Below, piece after piece: positions 40,236 through 52,232 of a DNA stretch of 64,000 nucleotides. This stretch comes from Tillus elongatus (lineage: Eukaryota > Arthropoda > Insecta > Coleoptera > Cleridae). Both the position numbers and the translations under genes were made by a program. The stretch lies in contig OZ023266.1 in assembly GCA_964006375.1 (NCBI GenBank), forward strand, positions 16,483,565 through 16,547,564. The letters run 5' to 3'. The notes beneath the pieces were generated by a model. That model searched no databases and had not been told where the DNA came from. It saw nothing but the letters and a program-made list of their open reading frames with translations. Every line of letters starts with the position of its first letter. Position 1 is the stretch's first letter.

Positions 40236-40939
40236 TAGAAATAATCTGGCACAAAATAATTTTTTTTGAACTTTTTGCTTGTAACAGAAATATAAATGTT
40301 AGTTTATAGTCTACTTCTTATCTCACAAACCTACCTACCAAATTTGGTGACCACAGCTGTTTGAACATTTTTTTCGATAGAAAACAAAATTTTCCCGGAA
40401 TACCGGTTCCGATTTTCCTGGCTAACGAACTTATCCAAGTCACTTACAAAAAGAAGGCACATGCCAAACTTTATCGAAATCGGCGTATTATTTTTTGACT
40501 TATTGCTGTGATACATATATACATATAAAAATTGAAACTGATCCCGGATATGGGTTCTAGGGGTCCTAGTTCGCGCTCATTTATTTTTTAAAACAAAATT
40601 CAAGTCAGGATCTTCACAATAGTGGATTTTTTTCAAAGAAATTCACTAAAAAGCGTTCGGGTGGTTCTCTGCAAATTTAACAAATATACACTAAAATGTA
40701 ACAATATTATGTTTTTTTACATTATTTGTAGATGCTGTAGGACCTATTTTTAGATTTTTTTGATACAGGCAAAAATATATTAAAAAGTCTAAAATATTTA
40801 TTACATCTTATTCAATGAAAAGAAGTACAACCCGACAACACTGTATGTAGTATTTACGTTTCTCTTCAATCACTCTGTTGCGCCGTTTAGAATGCGCCGT
40901 GTGACACGCTAAATTCAAAGATTACCCTGATTTGATATA

Positions 40940-41800
40940 TAAATAGAACTTTAATTTGTAAACTGAAGAAATACTAATCCTGAAGTTAGTTAATAAATAT
41001 GTCTGTGAACAATATGAAACAGGGTTCCCACTAAAAACAGCATATCAATTTCCCAGACATGCCAAAATCTATTTCCCTGACTTTGATCTTCTATAATTTA
41101 CCCCTAAAATGTGTAACACAGTACTACAGAATATAGTAGGCTTAGCATCATACAAAGCGACCAATGAATGCAAAATTAAAAAAACAATTATTGTGGTTTT
41201 GTGGAAAAATAAATCATTAAATAACACACAAAAGCAACGGCATTGTTTCAATTATTTACCATAAAAAGGAAATATATAATTTTTCCCTGACATAGACAAA
41301 AATTCCCTGACTTAGTCAATTTTCACAATTTTTACCTGACAAAATCGCTGACTTTTCCCGGTTTTCCAGACAAGTGGGAACCCTGTGTAAAGACTGACTC
41401 ACCCAGCTGATTAGCATGTACCCACCTATATTTAACAAGGCAATATTTACAGTTAAACACAAAAGAATCAAGAACAATTACTGTAATCATAAGTTCAAGG
41501 TCTTCCTTATCAACTAACTTTAATAAACAAACAGCAAATAATAAAAAAAATTTATTAGAACTTCCAATGAGAAATAACACGAGAACTTTTAATAGAATAT
41601 TCCTTGTATTTGCTATCAAATATTCTATACAATCCTAATTTATATTAACAAAAAATATTTTGGTAAATACTTCAATCAACACATTCCCTTCCCTCGACAA
41701 AGTTAAATAACAGGAAAGGTGTCTCCGAACATAAAATGAGATGATCATACATAATGAAAGCTCAAACTTTACAGACCGTTTTCTGGGAGATTAAAAACTG
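40940..41800. other. No gene recognised; includes the BTF3 downstream region
   Basis: AT-rich. Short pieces such as TTCCCTGACTT/TTTCCCTGAC recur around 41270-41345. About 150 bp next to 41800 is the likely BTF3 3' UTR. Confidence 0.4.
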
Positions 41801-41801
41801 T

Positions 41802-42296
41802 TTAATTACTTGCTTTAGCCGTGGGCTTGGGAGTTACTTTCCTTCCAACTTCAGCTTTTGAAGCCTCGTCGAAGTTTCCAACTATATCTGGCACGTCTTC
41901 TTCCTCTCCAGAAGCTATTTTGGCAACTCCAGCATTAACAGAATTGGCGAGCCTCTTGAGCTGGGTGAGACCGTCGTTTCCTAGCTGGTTGAGTATACCT
42001 GGCAGCATCTCGGTGATCTGTTTGTTCTCTCCATGACCAGTGATTGCGAAAGTATTTGCGGCTAGAGAAGCTTGGGCCTTTGGGTTATTGAAATGTATAA
42101 CTGTACCGTCATCCTTGATCATATTCACCTCTTCGATACCTGGGATTGTGTTCACTGACAGCTTCTTCAGCGAGGACTGTAATTTCTTATCGTCTGTGGC
42201 TTGTGTTGAATGTACTACCTTCTTCTTGCGTCTAGGGGTACCCTTACCGCCAATCCTCACCTGCGACTGCAGTTTTTTTAACTTTTCTGTGTTCAT
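41802..42296 (-). CDS. BTF3: Transcription factor BTF3 / nascent polypeptide-associated complex subunit beta
   Basis: An intact 164-residue protein. NAC-beta pairs with NAC-alpha at the ribosome exit tunnel, shields new chains and limits wrong targeting to the ER. It starts [20 protein letters not shown]. The ribosome-binding motif RRKKK is at residues 22-26, and the NAC domain spans about 35-100 ([55 protein letters not shown]). The tail is acidic ([20 protein letters not shown]), as in the family. Length fits (Drosophila bicaudal is about 169). No intron interrupts the coding part. The frame is clean, arguing for a working gene, though an intact retrocopy cannot be excluded. Confidence 0.95.
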   Translation of the reverse strand: MNTEKLKKLQSQVRIGGKGTPRRKKKVVHSTQATDDKKLQSSLKKLSVNTIPGIEEVNMIKDDGTVIHFNNPKAQASLAANTFAITGHGENKQITEMLPGILNQLGNDGLTQLKRLANSVNAGVAKIASGEEEDVPDIVGNFDEASKAEVGRKVTPKPTAKASN

Positions 42297-42835
42297 TTTT
42301 ACTTATTTGTGAGAAATCAGTTAATAATAAAACACAACACTTTTGACATTAAAAATCTATGGTTAATATAAAGCGTCTTTGATAATTACCAGAGATGTTT
42401 TATTGTGCTTCGTAAGCACATGTGGTTTTACACCGGCGATGGGTAAAAGAAAATGGTCGACTGTCGACTTCCTTCTTGTGAGATTTGTTTTTACGATGTA
42501 CGACTGCGCATAACCCGCGACAATGGAATTTGAATGTTATTTGGAGTTTTTAGCCAAATTTGATTTTGACTATACTTTTCTCAGAATTACCTTTTTCGAA
42601 AAACCCTTCCTTGTTATGTGTGATTTATTATTCTAAGATTTAGAAAATGAATGAGCAATAAAGAATCTTGATTAAATTACAATGAACACTTCCAATTTTT
42701 AAGTCTGGTCACCTTCACCAGAGAGAAGTTTGTTTCTCTATGCTATTCACTGTCACTTAGTCACAGAACGAGACCAACAATGTTCATAGAAGTCGATTAA
42801 TCTCACAGAAAACATTTCGCATGTCACAAGGTAAG
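42297..42835. other. BTF3 5' side; no further gene
   Basis: The sequence directly upstream of the BTF3 ATG (TTATTAACTGATTTCTCACA on the minus strand) is the likely 5' UTR. No promoter motif can be named with confidence. Confidence 0.4.
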
Positions 42836-42837
42836 TT

Positions 42838-42895
42838 CACCAGGCGCCAGCGCTGCCAGCAGCTGCATTACAATGCTATGTGAAAACTTGAACCT
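42838..42895. repeat. Truncated 'CACCAGG-GCCA' MITE
   Basis: AGTTCACCAGGCGCCAGCGC and TGCCAGCAGCTGCATTACAA, related to 21545-21715 and 53530-53770. Only one arm is clear. Confidence 0.4.
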
Positions 42896-42959
42896 GTGAT
42901 GAGCACTGATAAGTACACTTGGAGAACCCAAATCACCATAACACATATTTTTTAAAGAC

Positions 42960-43000
42960 CTTACCATAGTTTCACTGACCACGTCAGCATCACCAGAGAA
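42960..43000 (-). ncRNA. Hammerhead-like motif, family B, core mutated
   Basis: On the minus strand: CTGGTGA, then stem II CTGAC/GTCAG with a GTG loop, then GAAAC and GTA. The A6-to-G change in CTGGTGA is expected to inactivate it. Stem III is minimal. Confidence 0.45.
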
Positions 43001-43032
43001 TGAAAAATTCTAAATTGTTCCAGTTCACTGAA

Positions 43033-43077
43033 TCCTCTGATGATGCTGACGTGGTCAGCATAGATAAACGATCATCT
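43033..43077 (+). ncRNA. Hammerhead-like motif, family B, degenerate 3' core
   Basis: CTGATGA (43037-43043) and stem II TGCTGAC/GTCAGCA are intact, but GAAAC is replaced by GATAAAC and the triplet by ATC. It is inverted relative to the motif at 42960-43000, about 40 bp away. Confidence 0.4.
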
Positions 43078-43229
43078 CTCGGTTGGAACGCGATTTATGT
43101 ATTGGGCATAATTATCGGGACTGTTCTTGAACGGTTTCTTGTGGAGTTGGAACAAGGCTTATGTAGTATGCATGATACAAATAAGGAGAGATATGATATT
43201 CAGACTATCTATTTTTAGACCTGTCACGC

Positions 43230-43335
43230 GCATGGTGTCAAGTGGTGAGTCCAATGCAACAATAACATGCTGTCGTGTAGTGCGGTTTGACGTTTCATCA
43301 CAACCTCTTAACAAATTACGTATTTACTAATATTT
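43230..43335. repeat. Segment repeated in inverse orientation at 46730-46860
   Basis: CAACCTCTTAACAAATTACG and ATTTACTAATATTTAAGTGC match, inverted, GCACTTAAATATT-like and CGTAATTTGTTAAGAGGTTG near 46735-46775. Probably part of a repeat flanking the Penelope-like element. Confidence 0.55.
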
Positions 43336-43394
43336 AAGTGCATACAGTTGGAAGTAATAAAAATGAAAAAGATTAAATTTAGTGCTGCTATCTA

Positions 43395-44765
43395 TATTAT
43401 CTGAAAAAGACAATGTAGGCGTAACTTCAACCGTATTAAACGGACGTAGAGAAACTTTTTGATTGCGATTGACTTTGTTTTAAGTGTGTAGTTGGACTTC
43501 TATAACGTTACTCACCACGTGACGTCATAGGAGGGGGCGGGGCATTTGCGCAATATCATATCTCTTCTAAGTCATTATATCATGTGTAGTATGCACAGAA
43601 ACAGTACACATGCGCCGTAATCATTTCTCAACTACCAATCACATAACTCCATATGATCTACATTCTCAAATGTACTGGGATCCAGTGTTGTTCAGTTGTG
43701 CAATTTGCTGCACATTTGATGTTCATTTTGCACAATTGCACATCTTTACCAAATATTACACATTTATAGACTTAACATTATGAAAGATACACGTGGATAA
43801 AATAAATTGTTTATCATTATTTATCACCCACAGAATATACGATCCGTGACAACACAGATAAATATTAATTGGCAAAGAAAAAGAAGGAAATCATAAGTCA
43901 TGTACAGTCATCAATTTTAAGGCATTTTGGTATTAATATTCATTGGATTTAGATTATCACTTGTGTTTCGTGTTACAGATTATAGAAACATTTTTAATGC
44001 TATAGTTTCAGCTTCCTGTTTAACTATTTCAATCTTGGAATCATGGACAGGTTTTTATAGATACTTTTTATTTTCAAAATCAAGTAGGTATCTATCTATG
44101 AAGTATCTGTTAATTTATATATAATCAGAAATGGATTATTAATTAATGAGTTTATGGTAAAGCAAACCAAATATTGACTTATCAAAGAGCTGTATTATCA
44201 TATGATATAATGACTTACAAGAGATATGTTATTGCGCATTTGCCCTGCACCCTCCTATGCCGTCACGTGATGATTAACGTTATAGAAGTCTTTTTTTTGT
44301 TCCTTTAACGTCGGCATATTTTCTCGACTACGGCCAATCACCGACGCCAGGCATCAATTTCACCTCACTATCCTGGAAATTTTTGCCGAACCCCTGCCTC
44401 TCTGTAAGAAGCGTAGGGATCTTTAAGGTGCCCACCATCGCATGGACACGGGACCGACGGCTTTACGCACCCTCCGAAGGGCGGAACGTGCAGACATTCA
44501 ACTTGCTCAAATACAATGTCAGAACCTCGGCTGATGTTAATGTTACAGTTTGTACTGAAAAAGTAAAAGGGAACCCTGGAATCGAACCCAGTACCCTTTG
44601 GTTCAGAGGCACACGTTCTTGCCCCTGAACCACCGAGTGTCTTGTTATAGAAGTCCAACTACACACTTAAAACAAAGTCATTCGCAATCAAAAAGTTCCT
44701 ATACGTTAGTTTAATGCGGTTAATGTTACATTCCACTTTGTCGCCTATATTGTCTTTTTCAGATA
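43395..44765. mobile_element. DNA transposon-like element with ~195-bp TIRs
   Basis: TIR: ATCTGAAAAAGACAATGTAG at 43399 against CTTTTTCAGATA ending at 44765. The arms continue through GACTTTGTTTTAAGTGTGTA and its inverted partner TACACACTTAAAACAAAGTC, and through CACGTGACGTCATAGGAGG against CCTCCTATGCCGTCACGTG. The right arm is split by the SINE at 44291-44643. About 1 kb without the SINE. No transposase inside. It sits immediately upstream of, or inside, the Penelope-like ORF. Confidence 0.65.
44291..44643 (-). mobile_element. tRNA-derived SINE with 12-bp TSD and poly(A)
   Basis: Flanked by perfect copies of GTTATAGAAGTC (44279-44290 and 44644-44655). On the minus strand it starts AAGACACTCGGTGGTTCAGG, a tRNA-like head with a B box GGGTTCGATTCC near 44580-44592, continues with a body (CCGCCCTTCGGAGGGTGCG, GGCAGGGGTTCGGC) and ends in a short poly(A) (the T run 44291-44298). 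A body fragment recurs at 37850-37985. SINEs are moved by LINE proteins; which LINE acts here is unknown. Confidence 0.85.
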
Positions 44766-45495
44766 CCCACACAAAAACTTGCAAAACATCTAGCCAAAAC
44801 TCTCCAACCATTAGTATAAAACGCTACATCCTATGTCAAAAACTCCACCCATTTCATTGACCTTCTTCAAAACAATACCTTTTCTCAAAACGACATCCTA
44901 TTTAGCTTTGATATAGTTTCCTTATTCACCAATATACCTCTATCTGAAACCCTTGACAGTCTCAAAAATAAACACAAAATTTCCCACGATATCTTAGCTC
45001 TTGTAGAATACTGCACATATAACACTTATTTCCTTTTTCAAAACAAATTTTACAAACAAGTTCGAGGTGCTCCAATGGGTTTACCTCTCTCTCCTGCATT
45101 GGTTAACATTTTCATGGACAACTTCGAGACACAAGCCCTCAATTCATCCCAACTTAAACCAACCTGTTGGTTAAGATACGTTGACGACAATTTCGCTGTC
45201 TGGCCACACGGCAAAGAATCTCTAGACGAATTCCTTTCTTACCTAAATCACAACCCCCAAAGCCAGTTCACCATGTAAATAGAAAATATTTTTTCTTTGC
45301 CTTTCTTAGATGTACGCATCACTAAAAACCCAGTCAGAGGATTTTCTTACACTGTCTATCGAAAACCAACCCACACTAATCGTTATCTTAACGCCCAATC
45401 TCACCATCACCCATCGCAACTAAATTCCGTGGTTCGAACACTAGTAACACGATTCCTTAGACTAACGGACAACAACAACAAACAGGCAGAATTAA
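44764..45495 (+). mobile_element. Penelope-like element, reverse transcriptase part
   Basis: Plus-strand RT of Penelope type: IPTQKLAKHLAKTLQPLV, then after a stop FSFDIVSLFTNIPLSETLDS, the palm motif GAPMGLPLSPALVNIFMDNF, the catalytic RYVDDNFAVW (near 45180), and after another stop LPFLDVRITKNPVRGF and VYRKPTHTNRYLNAQSHHHP. Three or more stops and a frameshift near 45500 break the frame. The sequence upstream of IPTQK is replaced by the TIR element ending at 44765. Confidence 0.88.
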
Positions 45496-45640
45496 ACTTT
45501 TAAGACAGACATTGCTAGAAAACGGATACGACAACAATCACATACTACGAAACATTAGAAACGCACAACAACAAACCACTACATCACAACAAGAACAGAG
45601 TTCACACAACAACACACAGCGTTTTTACCATACATTAAAG

Positions 45641-46078
45641 GTATCACCGACAAATTCAGCAGAATTTTTAGAACCCATAGTATCAAAACCGTATTCACAA
45701 CAGAGCAAAAACTGTCAAATCTGATAAAAACTCTCAAGGATACGATTCCAAACGAATCCCACGGAGTTTACGAAATTCCTTGTTCCGACTGTTCCCGGAC
45801 TTATGTAGGACAAACAAATAGACGCATCCACAATAGAATATATGAACACACCCTCGCAGTTGAACCCACTACTTTCACTGATAACGAAGCAGGTAGACGG
45901 AACGACATATATAAGACAAGACTTGCAACGAACTGCCAGATCTCTCTGAGGCCTAGGATTGAACACACTGAGACCTCACAGACGATATCCGGCGAGATTT
46001 GGGGAGTAGGCAGACTGAGGCCCCGTAATCGAGCTACAACAACCCAACCCACCCTTGTACACCACTCTAAGGAGTAGG
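45641..46078 (+). mobile_element. Penelope-like element, GIY-YIG endonuclease part
   Basis: Continues the element in another frame: GITDKFSRIFRTHSIKTVFT, then HGVYEIPCSDCSRTYVGQTN and RRIHNRIYEH. The order GVY - CSDCS - TYVGQT - R is the GIY-YIG core with the Cys pair typical of canonical Penelope elements. The RT plus C-terminal GIY-YIG layout is specific to this group. Confidence 0.88.
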
Positions 46079-46256
46079 CAGATTGAGGCCTTAGAGTGTC
46101 TTTACATATTTCCTTTGCCCACCTTTGTCCACCACTCTAAGGAGTAGACAGATTGAGGTCTTAGTGTGTCCTAACACATTTTCTTTACCCACCTTTGTCC
46201 ACCACTCTAAGGAGTAGGCAGATTGAGGCCTTAGAGTTTCCTTACATATTTCCTTT
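46047..46256 (+). repeat. Three tandem ~70-bp repeats in the Penelope 3' region
   Basis: Each unit has CCACCACTCTAAGGAGTAG, AGATTGAGG and CATATTTCCTTT-like words, at about 46058, 46129 and 46199. A partial unit (GGGGAGTAGGCAGACTGAGG) precedes them near 45999. Confidence 0.85.
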
Positions 46257-46300
46257 ACCTCTTGAAAATGGCTCCAAAACAGGTGCCGAAACGTCAAGTT
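46256..46300 (+). ncRNA. Relic hammerhead-like motif downstream of the Penelope element
   Basis: CTCTTGAAAATGGCTCC, a loop, then GGTGCCGAAACGTCAAG. GGC/GCC can form stem II, and GAAAC-GTC is the usual 3' core of Penelope hammerheads, but the 5' core reads TTGAAAA instead of CTGAAGA, so it is at best a mutated copy. Confidence 0.4.
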
Positions 46301-46372
46301 TTCATAAATTCTGGACGCGGTTCAACCCGAGAACCAAGTATGTCTCACATTAAAGACCGCGGAAATCTTTGA

Positions 46373-47664
<1,292 letters not shown>

Positions 47665-47865
47665 CTACTTTAAATTTGTAACCCAATCCTTTTGTTTCTC
47701 TTGTTGCTGCTTGTTTTTCATTTCTTTAAACATGAATCTTTTAAACTGTTCGAATTTATAAGCACCTTCGTCAAAAGGTGTTAGTGAAGACGATTCTAGC
47801 GTAGTACATTTTTCTTCCATTTTTGCTTCAGACTCCTCCTCAACTTTATAAAGTAGGTCGTCGAG
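47665..47865 (-). CDS. KIF9: Kinesin-9 family protein (KIF9-like), last exon
   Basis: The acceptor ATGTTTTTCAG precedes LDDLLYKVEEESEAKMEEKC, then FDEGAYKFEQFKRFMFKEMK and NKQQQEKQKDWVTNLK-stop. The closing block with FY/AYK...K.M..QQ..K resembles the extreme C-terminus of KIF9 (FYNAK...MGLQQAHRK). Phase 0 at the junction with the preceding exon. Confidence 0.75.
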   Translation of the reverse strand, partial: LDDLLYKVEEESEAKMEEKCTTLESSSLTPFDEGAYKFEQFKRFMFKEMKNKQQQEKQKDWVTNLK

Positions 47866-47975
47866 CTGAAAAACATATATAAGTATGTAGGTAACAAATC
47901 GTTAGGTGCATTTTATTCTGTCTGCGATAATATATGTTTATATTTATTATATAAATATATTACTTTTAAACTTAC

Positions 47976-48257
47976 CAAATGCTTAGAATCTTGTACAGAC
48001 TGGGAAATTATTGGTGCACTATATTTGCTACAACAGTACTCATCAAAACCATCTTGAATTTGTTTTTTCAAATCCTGCTTTCTTCTCAAATATATTCTAA
48101 GTTCAGCCTGATATCTCAAAACTACCTCTTGTTGTTCATGCACATTCTTATCGGCAATTTTTTTATTTTTCAAACAGGCTATTTCAGCATCATTCATCAG
48201 CTCAGATCCGTCACTATCGAATCTGTACTTTTCTGAGTATTTACGTATCATGGTAGC
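47976..48257 (-). CDS. KIF9: Kinesin-9 family protein, penultimate exon (coiled coil)
   Basis: Acceptor TTTTCTCATAG, donor CATTTG|GTAAGT; 94 codons in phase 0. It encodes MIRKYSEKYRFDSDGSELMN, DAEIACLKNKKIADKNVHEQ, then a charged coiled coil (VVLRYQAELRIYLRRKQDLK) and GFDEYC. In KIF9 the equivalent is LKLKDLKKQY...EFDIWY. Alignment was done by eye. Confidence 0.75.
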
Positions 48258-48519
48258 CTATGAGAAAAGACAAGTTAATATATTCTAAATGTCAAATGAT
48301 TTTACTCATTGCGTAGAAACTTATTTTACTCTTAATTTAACAGTGGATATACATATATAGTGATATCTAATTGAATCGATGACTATTAAAAAGGTATCAG
48401 GTCTATTTTAACTAAAATTTCACAAAGGTTAACAAGTGTTGTTATGTCAAACTGTGCAAGGCCTGTCGGTTCTTATGGATGATTTTCTGCAAAAATTCTC
48501 GTTTTCTCCGCCATTGTTA

Positions 48520-49685
48520 ATTTTTTTCTCCCTCAAGCTCCTCCGCGTCTTTGCGGCCCCGATAGCACTGCAACCCCTGGCCTATTGTGCATGCCCTTTG
48601 TATTTTATACTCCACCCATTCCAAAATCACTGTGCCTTGATCTAGTCTGCACAGTGATTGGTAGGGTAAAGTTTTATATTGCTCTGACTCCGGTCTAGAC
48701 TGACCGTAGATCAGTGGTCTTTTGCGGTCCAGAGCTTTACACTCGCACAAGATGTGCAGTGCTGATTCCTCCCCTCGGCCGCCGAGTCTGCATACCAGGT
48801 CCCCCTCGAACTGCCCTCATTTTATGCAGGTGTTTCTTGACGGCCATGTGTCCCATCAAGGGGCCTGTTACGTTTCTGAGCTGTCCTCTGCTAAGATTTA
48901 GCAGCTCCACAGCTCTCTTTGAACTGGTTCGTCAATTACTGACTTCCCATGTCTGAGCCCTGGACAGTCTGCCCAGTACACCTTGTGTCCGTTTCTGACC
49001 CAGGGCTTAATAGCTCCCCTGGCCGTGCTCTTTGTCACCAGTGACCAGAACCGGCTCTGGTCCCATAAATGGTTCTGCTGATCCTCTCTTCGCGAGACCG
49101 TCAGCTTCTTCATTGCCTTTGACCCCCGAATGACCCGACGCCCAGATGAGGGTGACCTCATTCTGCCCAGCCAGGTCGCTCGTCTCGTCCCGGCACTCAC
49201 TTACCAGCCTGGAATTTACCCGTGGGCTACTTAGGGCCTTAAGGACTGCCTGGCTGTCTGAGGGTATGAGGATCCGCTTGTTGGTGTAGCCCCTCCTCTT
49301 GTTCTCCCACACACAGTGCAGAATGGCGTACATGTCTGCCTAACAGACCGTTGCGCCCCCGTACCACGCTCCCCGCCGGATCCGTCCGTGAACCAGACGA
49401 GCGCGTCCCGTGGTAAGCCCGGCGTCTCCTCCCGCCATGCCACGCGGTCGGGGATTTCCACTGTAAAATTGTTTTCCCTGCAGATTCGCGGGCTCGCGAG
49501 GTCTGACCTCATTTCAAGCATGGGCTCCTTTACAGTCTCCTGAATTTTGCAGTGGCCCCTGAAGTCTGGGTTGATCTTCAGTCTACCATTGCAGGCTAGT
49601 CTGTATAGTCCTAGCCTGGCCTCCCCCATGATAACTAAGTGTAGGGGGGCAGATCCAGCAACACCTCCATGGCGACTGTTGGGGT
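48520..49685 (-). mobile_element. 5'-truncated RNase H LINE in the kinesin-9 intron
   Basis: Minus-strand remnants: end of RT (GEARLGLYRLACNGRLKINP), RNase H with catalytic motifs WFTDGSGG, IPSDSQAVLKAL and GHSGVKGNEEADGLAKRG, and the Cys-rich tail up to 48517. Two frameshifts divide the frames. The 3' tail repeats the block seen at 7590-7650. ATTGTTA occurs on both sides (48513-48519 and 49686-49692) and is a plausible target-site duplication. Confidence 0.82.
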
Positions 49686-49989
49686 ATTGTTAGTATTTAC
49701 ATCGTACTAGCAAATAGATTTAACTCCAGTGACCACCAGTGTGTTTCGTATAAATTACAAAAGAAAGCGCTACATGAAGGAATTTTTAAATATGACATTT
49801 TACGTAAATACGACAAGAATCATGGAAAAGTAAAAAATAAATGTGTTATGCCACATGCGCAAAAGAAACGCTGCGAATCAAAAAATGTATTGGTTATCTA
49901 AACATGGAGATGCTGGTCGGCTGTCAATTGAATAATGTCGGGAGCAAGGTAATCATACTTCAGATTTACACATCTACCAAGCAAATGCG

Positions 49990-50699
<710 letters not shown>

Positions 50700-50700
<1 letters not shown>

Positions 50701-51080
50701 ATGTTGGAAAATGACAGACGCCATGAAATTAAAAATTTGCCCAGTGACTGTTATTTAACGGGAGATTCAATCAATTATTAAAATACAGTATTGTAGCTTT
50801 ATTAACGGTCCCAAATACAGTTTTAGCGCAGCATAGATATATTATGCTGTCGCATAATACAGCAGAAATTTAAACATAATCAAGCCAAGTGTCTATAAAA
50901 ATGATTTTAAAATAGTTCCCTTTATCTTTAAACATAAACATAAGACGTCATATAAGACCGAAACAGTCGTGGGATGTGTTTCAATGATAATTCTACTAAT
51001 TATGTAATTCATATTTGTTACATATACTTTGAATATAAAATCCAGGGCATGGAGCCGATCTAAATAACGCAAATAAAGCG
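50700..51080. other. No gene recognised
   Basis: AT-rich sequence inside a kinesin-9 intron. Nothing was recognised. Confidence 0.4.
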
Positions 51081-51084
51081 TTAG

Positions 51085-51165
51085 TTGAGTGCCTAGATGG
51101 CGCAGGGGGCTTCGCGCTTGCCTTCTAAGCAGAAAGTTACGCGATCGAATCCAGATCGATGAATG
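51085..51165 (+). mobile_element. tRNA-like sequence, probable SINE head or tRNA pseudogene
   Basis: GTGCCTAGATGGCGCAGGGG resembles an A box region, and ATCGAATCC a weak B box. The segment TTGC-CTTCTAA-GCAG could be an anticodon arm with TCT. The acceptor arm does not close, so a working tRNA gene is unlikely. Confidence 0.4.
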
Positions 51166-51329
51166 TATGTCCTTTTTAGTGATTTCTTTTATGTTTTATT
51201 TTCACATTTGGAGAAACAATAGTGCACAGATTTAATACGTTTTGAACAAGATCTTATTTTTGTTTAAAACGCCTAAATAAGTTTGTCGAGTCTGAAATTA
51301 TAATTGTGTTATTGTTGATATTGAAAAAA

Positions 51330-51795
51330 CCGGTTTGATTAGGTTGACTAAAACGAAATCATACTGGCAATTAATAAGGAAGAATAACTGCTACTGTTAT
51401 AATTTGTCAGATACTTTACTCTTCTAAATATGTATTCAGTTTCCTTCTAGAAATCTTCTTTATAACTTTAATCAAATTTGTAAAACAAGTGTATTTTAAA
51501 GAAACTTACACTATCTACAGATATAGCAAAATTTAGTTCTTTAGCTTCATAGAAAAATGAGTTTTGGGCATTTTTGTCAAAAAGAGTTAGAACGCAAAAT
51601 TATTTTGATAATAGAGAGGTATCGATGCTAACATTTTTGAAAGAATTCTTCATATGTGCGCGTACTAGGACTCTAAAACCGATGTTCAAGGTCTGTGTAA
51701 GTTTAAAGTATTAACTTTACTAATATGCCGCATAATAATAGTGTACAATTCTTATGAAAATTCGCTACTATAACGCACTTGCTGCGTCCGAAAAT
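51330..51795 (-). repeat. Dispersed repeat copy, subfamily 2, without a long TA array
   Basis: Ends at 51795 with GAAAATTCGCTACTATAACG and CACTTGCTGCGTCC (the inverted family core). Contains ACTAGGACTCTAAAACCGAT and GAAACTTACACTATCTACAG, shared with 56640-56990 and 27305-27660. Confidence 0.6.
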
Positions 51796-52139
51796 GTTAT
51801 TAATTTTTAGAATCGTCTTTTCCATTTGTGGTTGAAAATGTTATGAGTAAATAACTATTTGTTGAGAGAGTGATAATATGTATTAACATAAAATAGCAAA
51901 CAGAAATATACAGAAAGAACTAATTAAATTAAACAGGACGTTTCACTCAACTCTACTACATACACCTTCTTACTATTATTATTATTACTAAAAAACATAG
52001 CTGTCAACCTAACCAAACAGAAATTTCCCAGCAGGGTTGCCAACTTGAATATACAAACTTATTAACAGAAAATACATACAAATATCACAATATCGGCTGC
52101 ATCAAAAGATATTGTATATATTCACATTTACACTGGTTT

Positions 52140-52143
<4 letters not shown>

Positions 52144-52229
<86 letters not shown>
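52144..52229. repeat. (TA)n microsatellite in a kinesin-9 intron
   Basis: About 86 bp of pure TA without dispersed-family flanks. Confidence 0.95.

Positions 52230-52232
<3 letters not shown>

Larger units (their letters stand above)
38880..40935. repeat. Large inverted repeat, arms about 620 bp
   Basis: 38880-39500 matches 40310-40935 in inverse orientation: GGTAATCTTTGAATTTAGG pairs with CTAAATTCAAAGATTACC at the outer edge, and AGAGAACCACCC pairs with GGGTGGTTCTCTGC inside. Each arm contains a dispersed-family copy with only a very short TA tract (39270, 40505). The 800-bp centre holds two tandem ~125-bp units (39790-40055). Confidence 0.75.

Noticed and set aside
44572..44643. Functional tRNA gene on the minus strand
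   Set aside because: It has a good B box but no closing acceptor stem, and lies inside a TSD-flanked, poly(A)-tailed insertion, so it is a SINE head.
46047..46256. CRISPR-like array of regularly spaced repeats
   Set aside because: The ~70-bp units are head-to-tail without unique spacers and belong to the 3' region of a eukaryotic retroelement.
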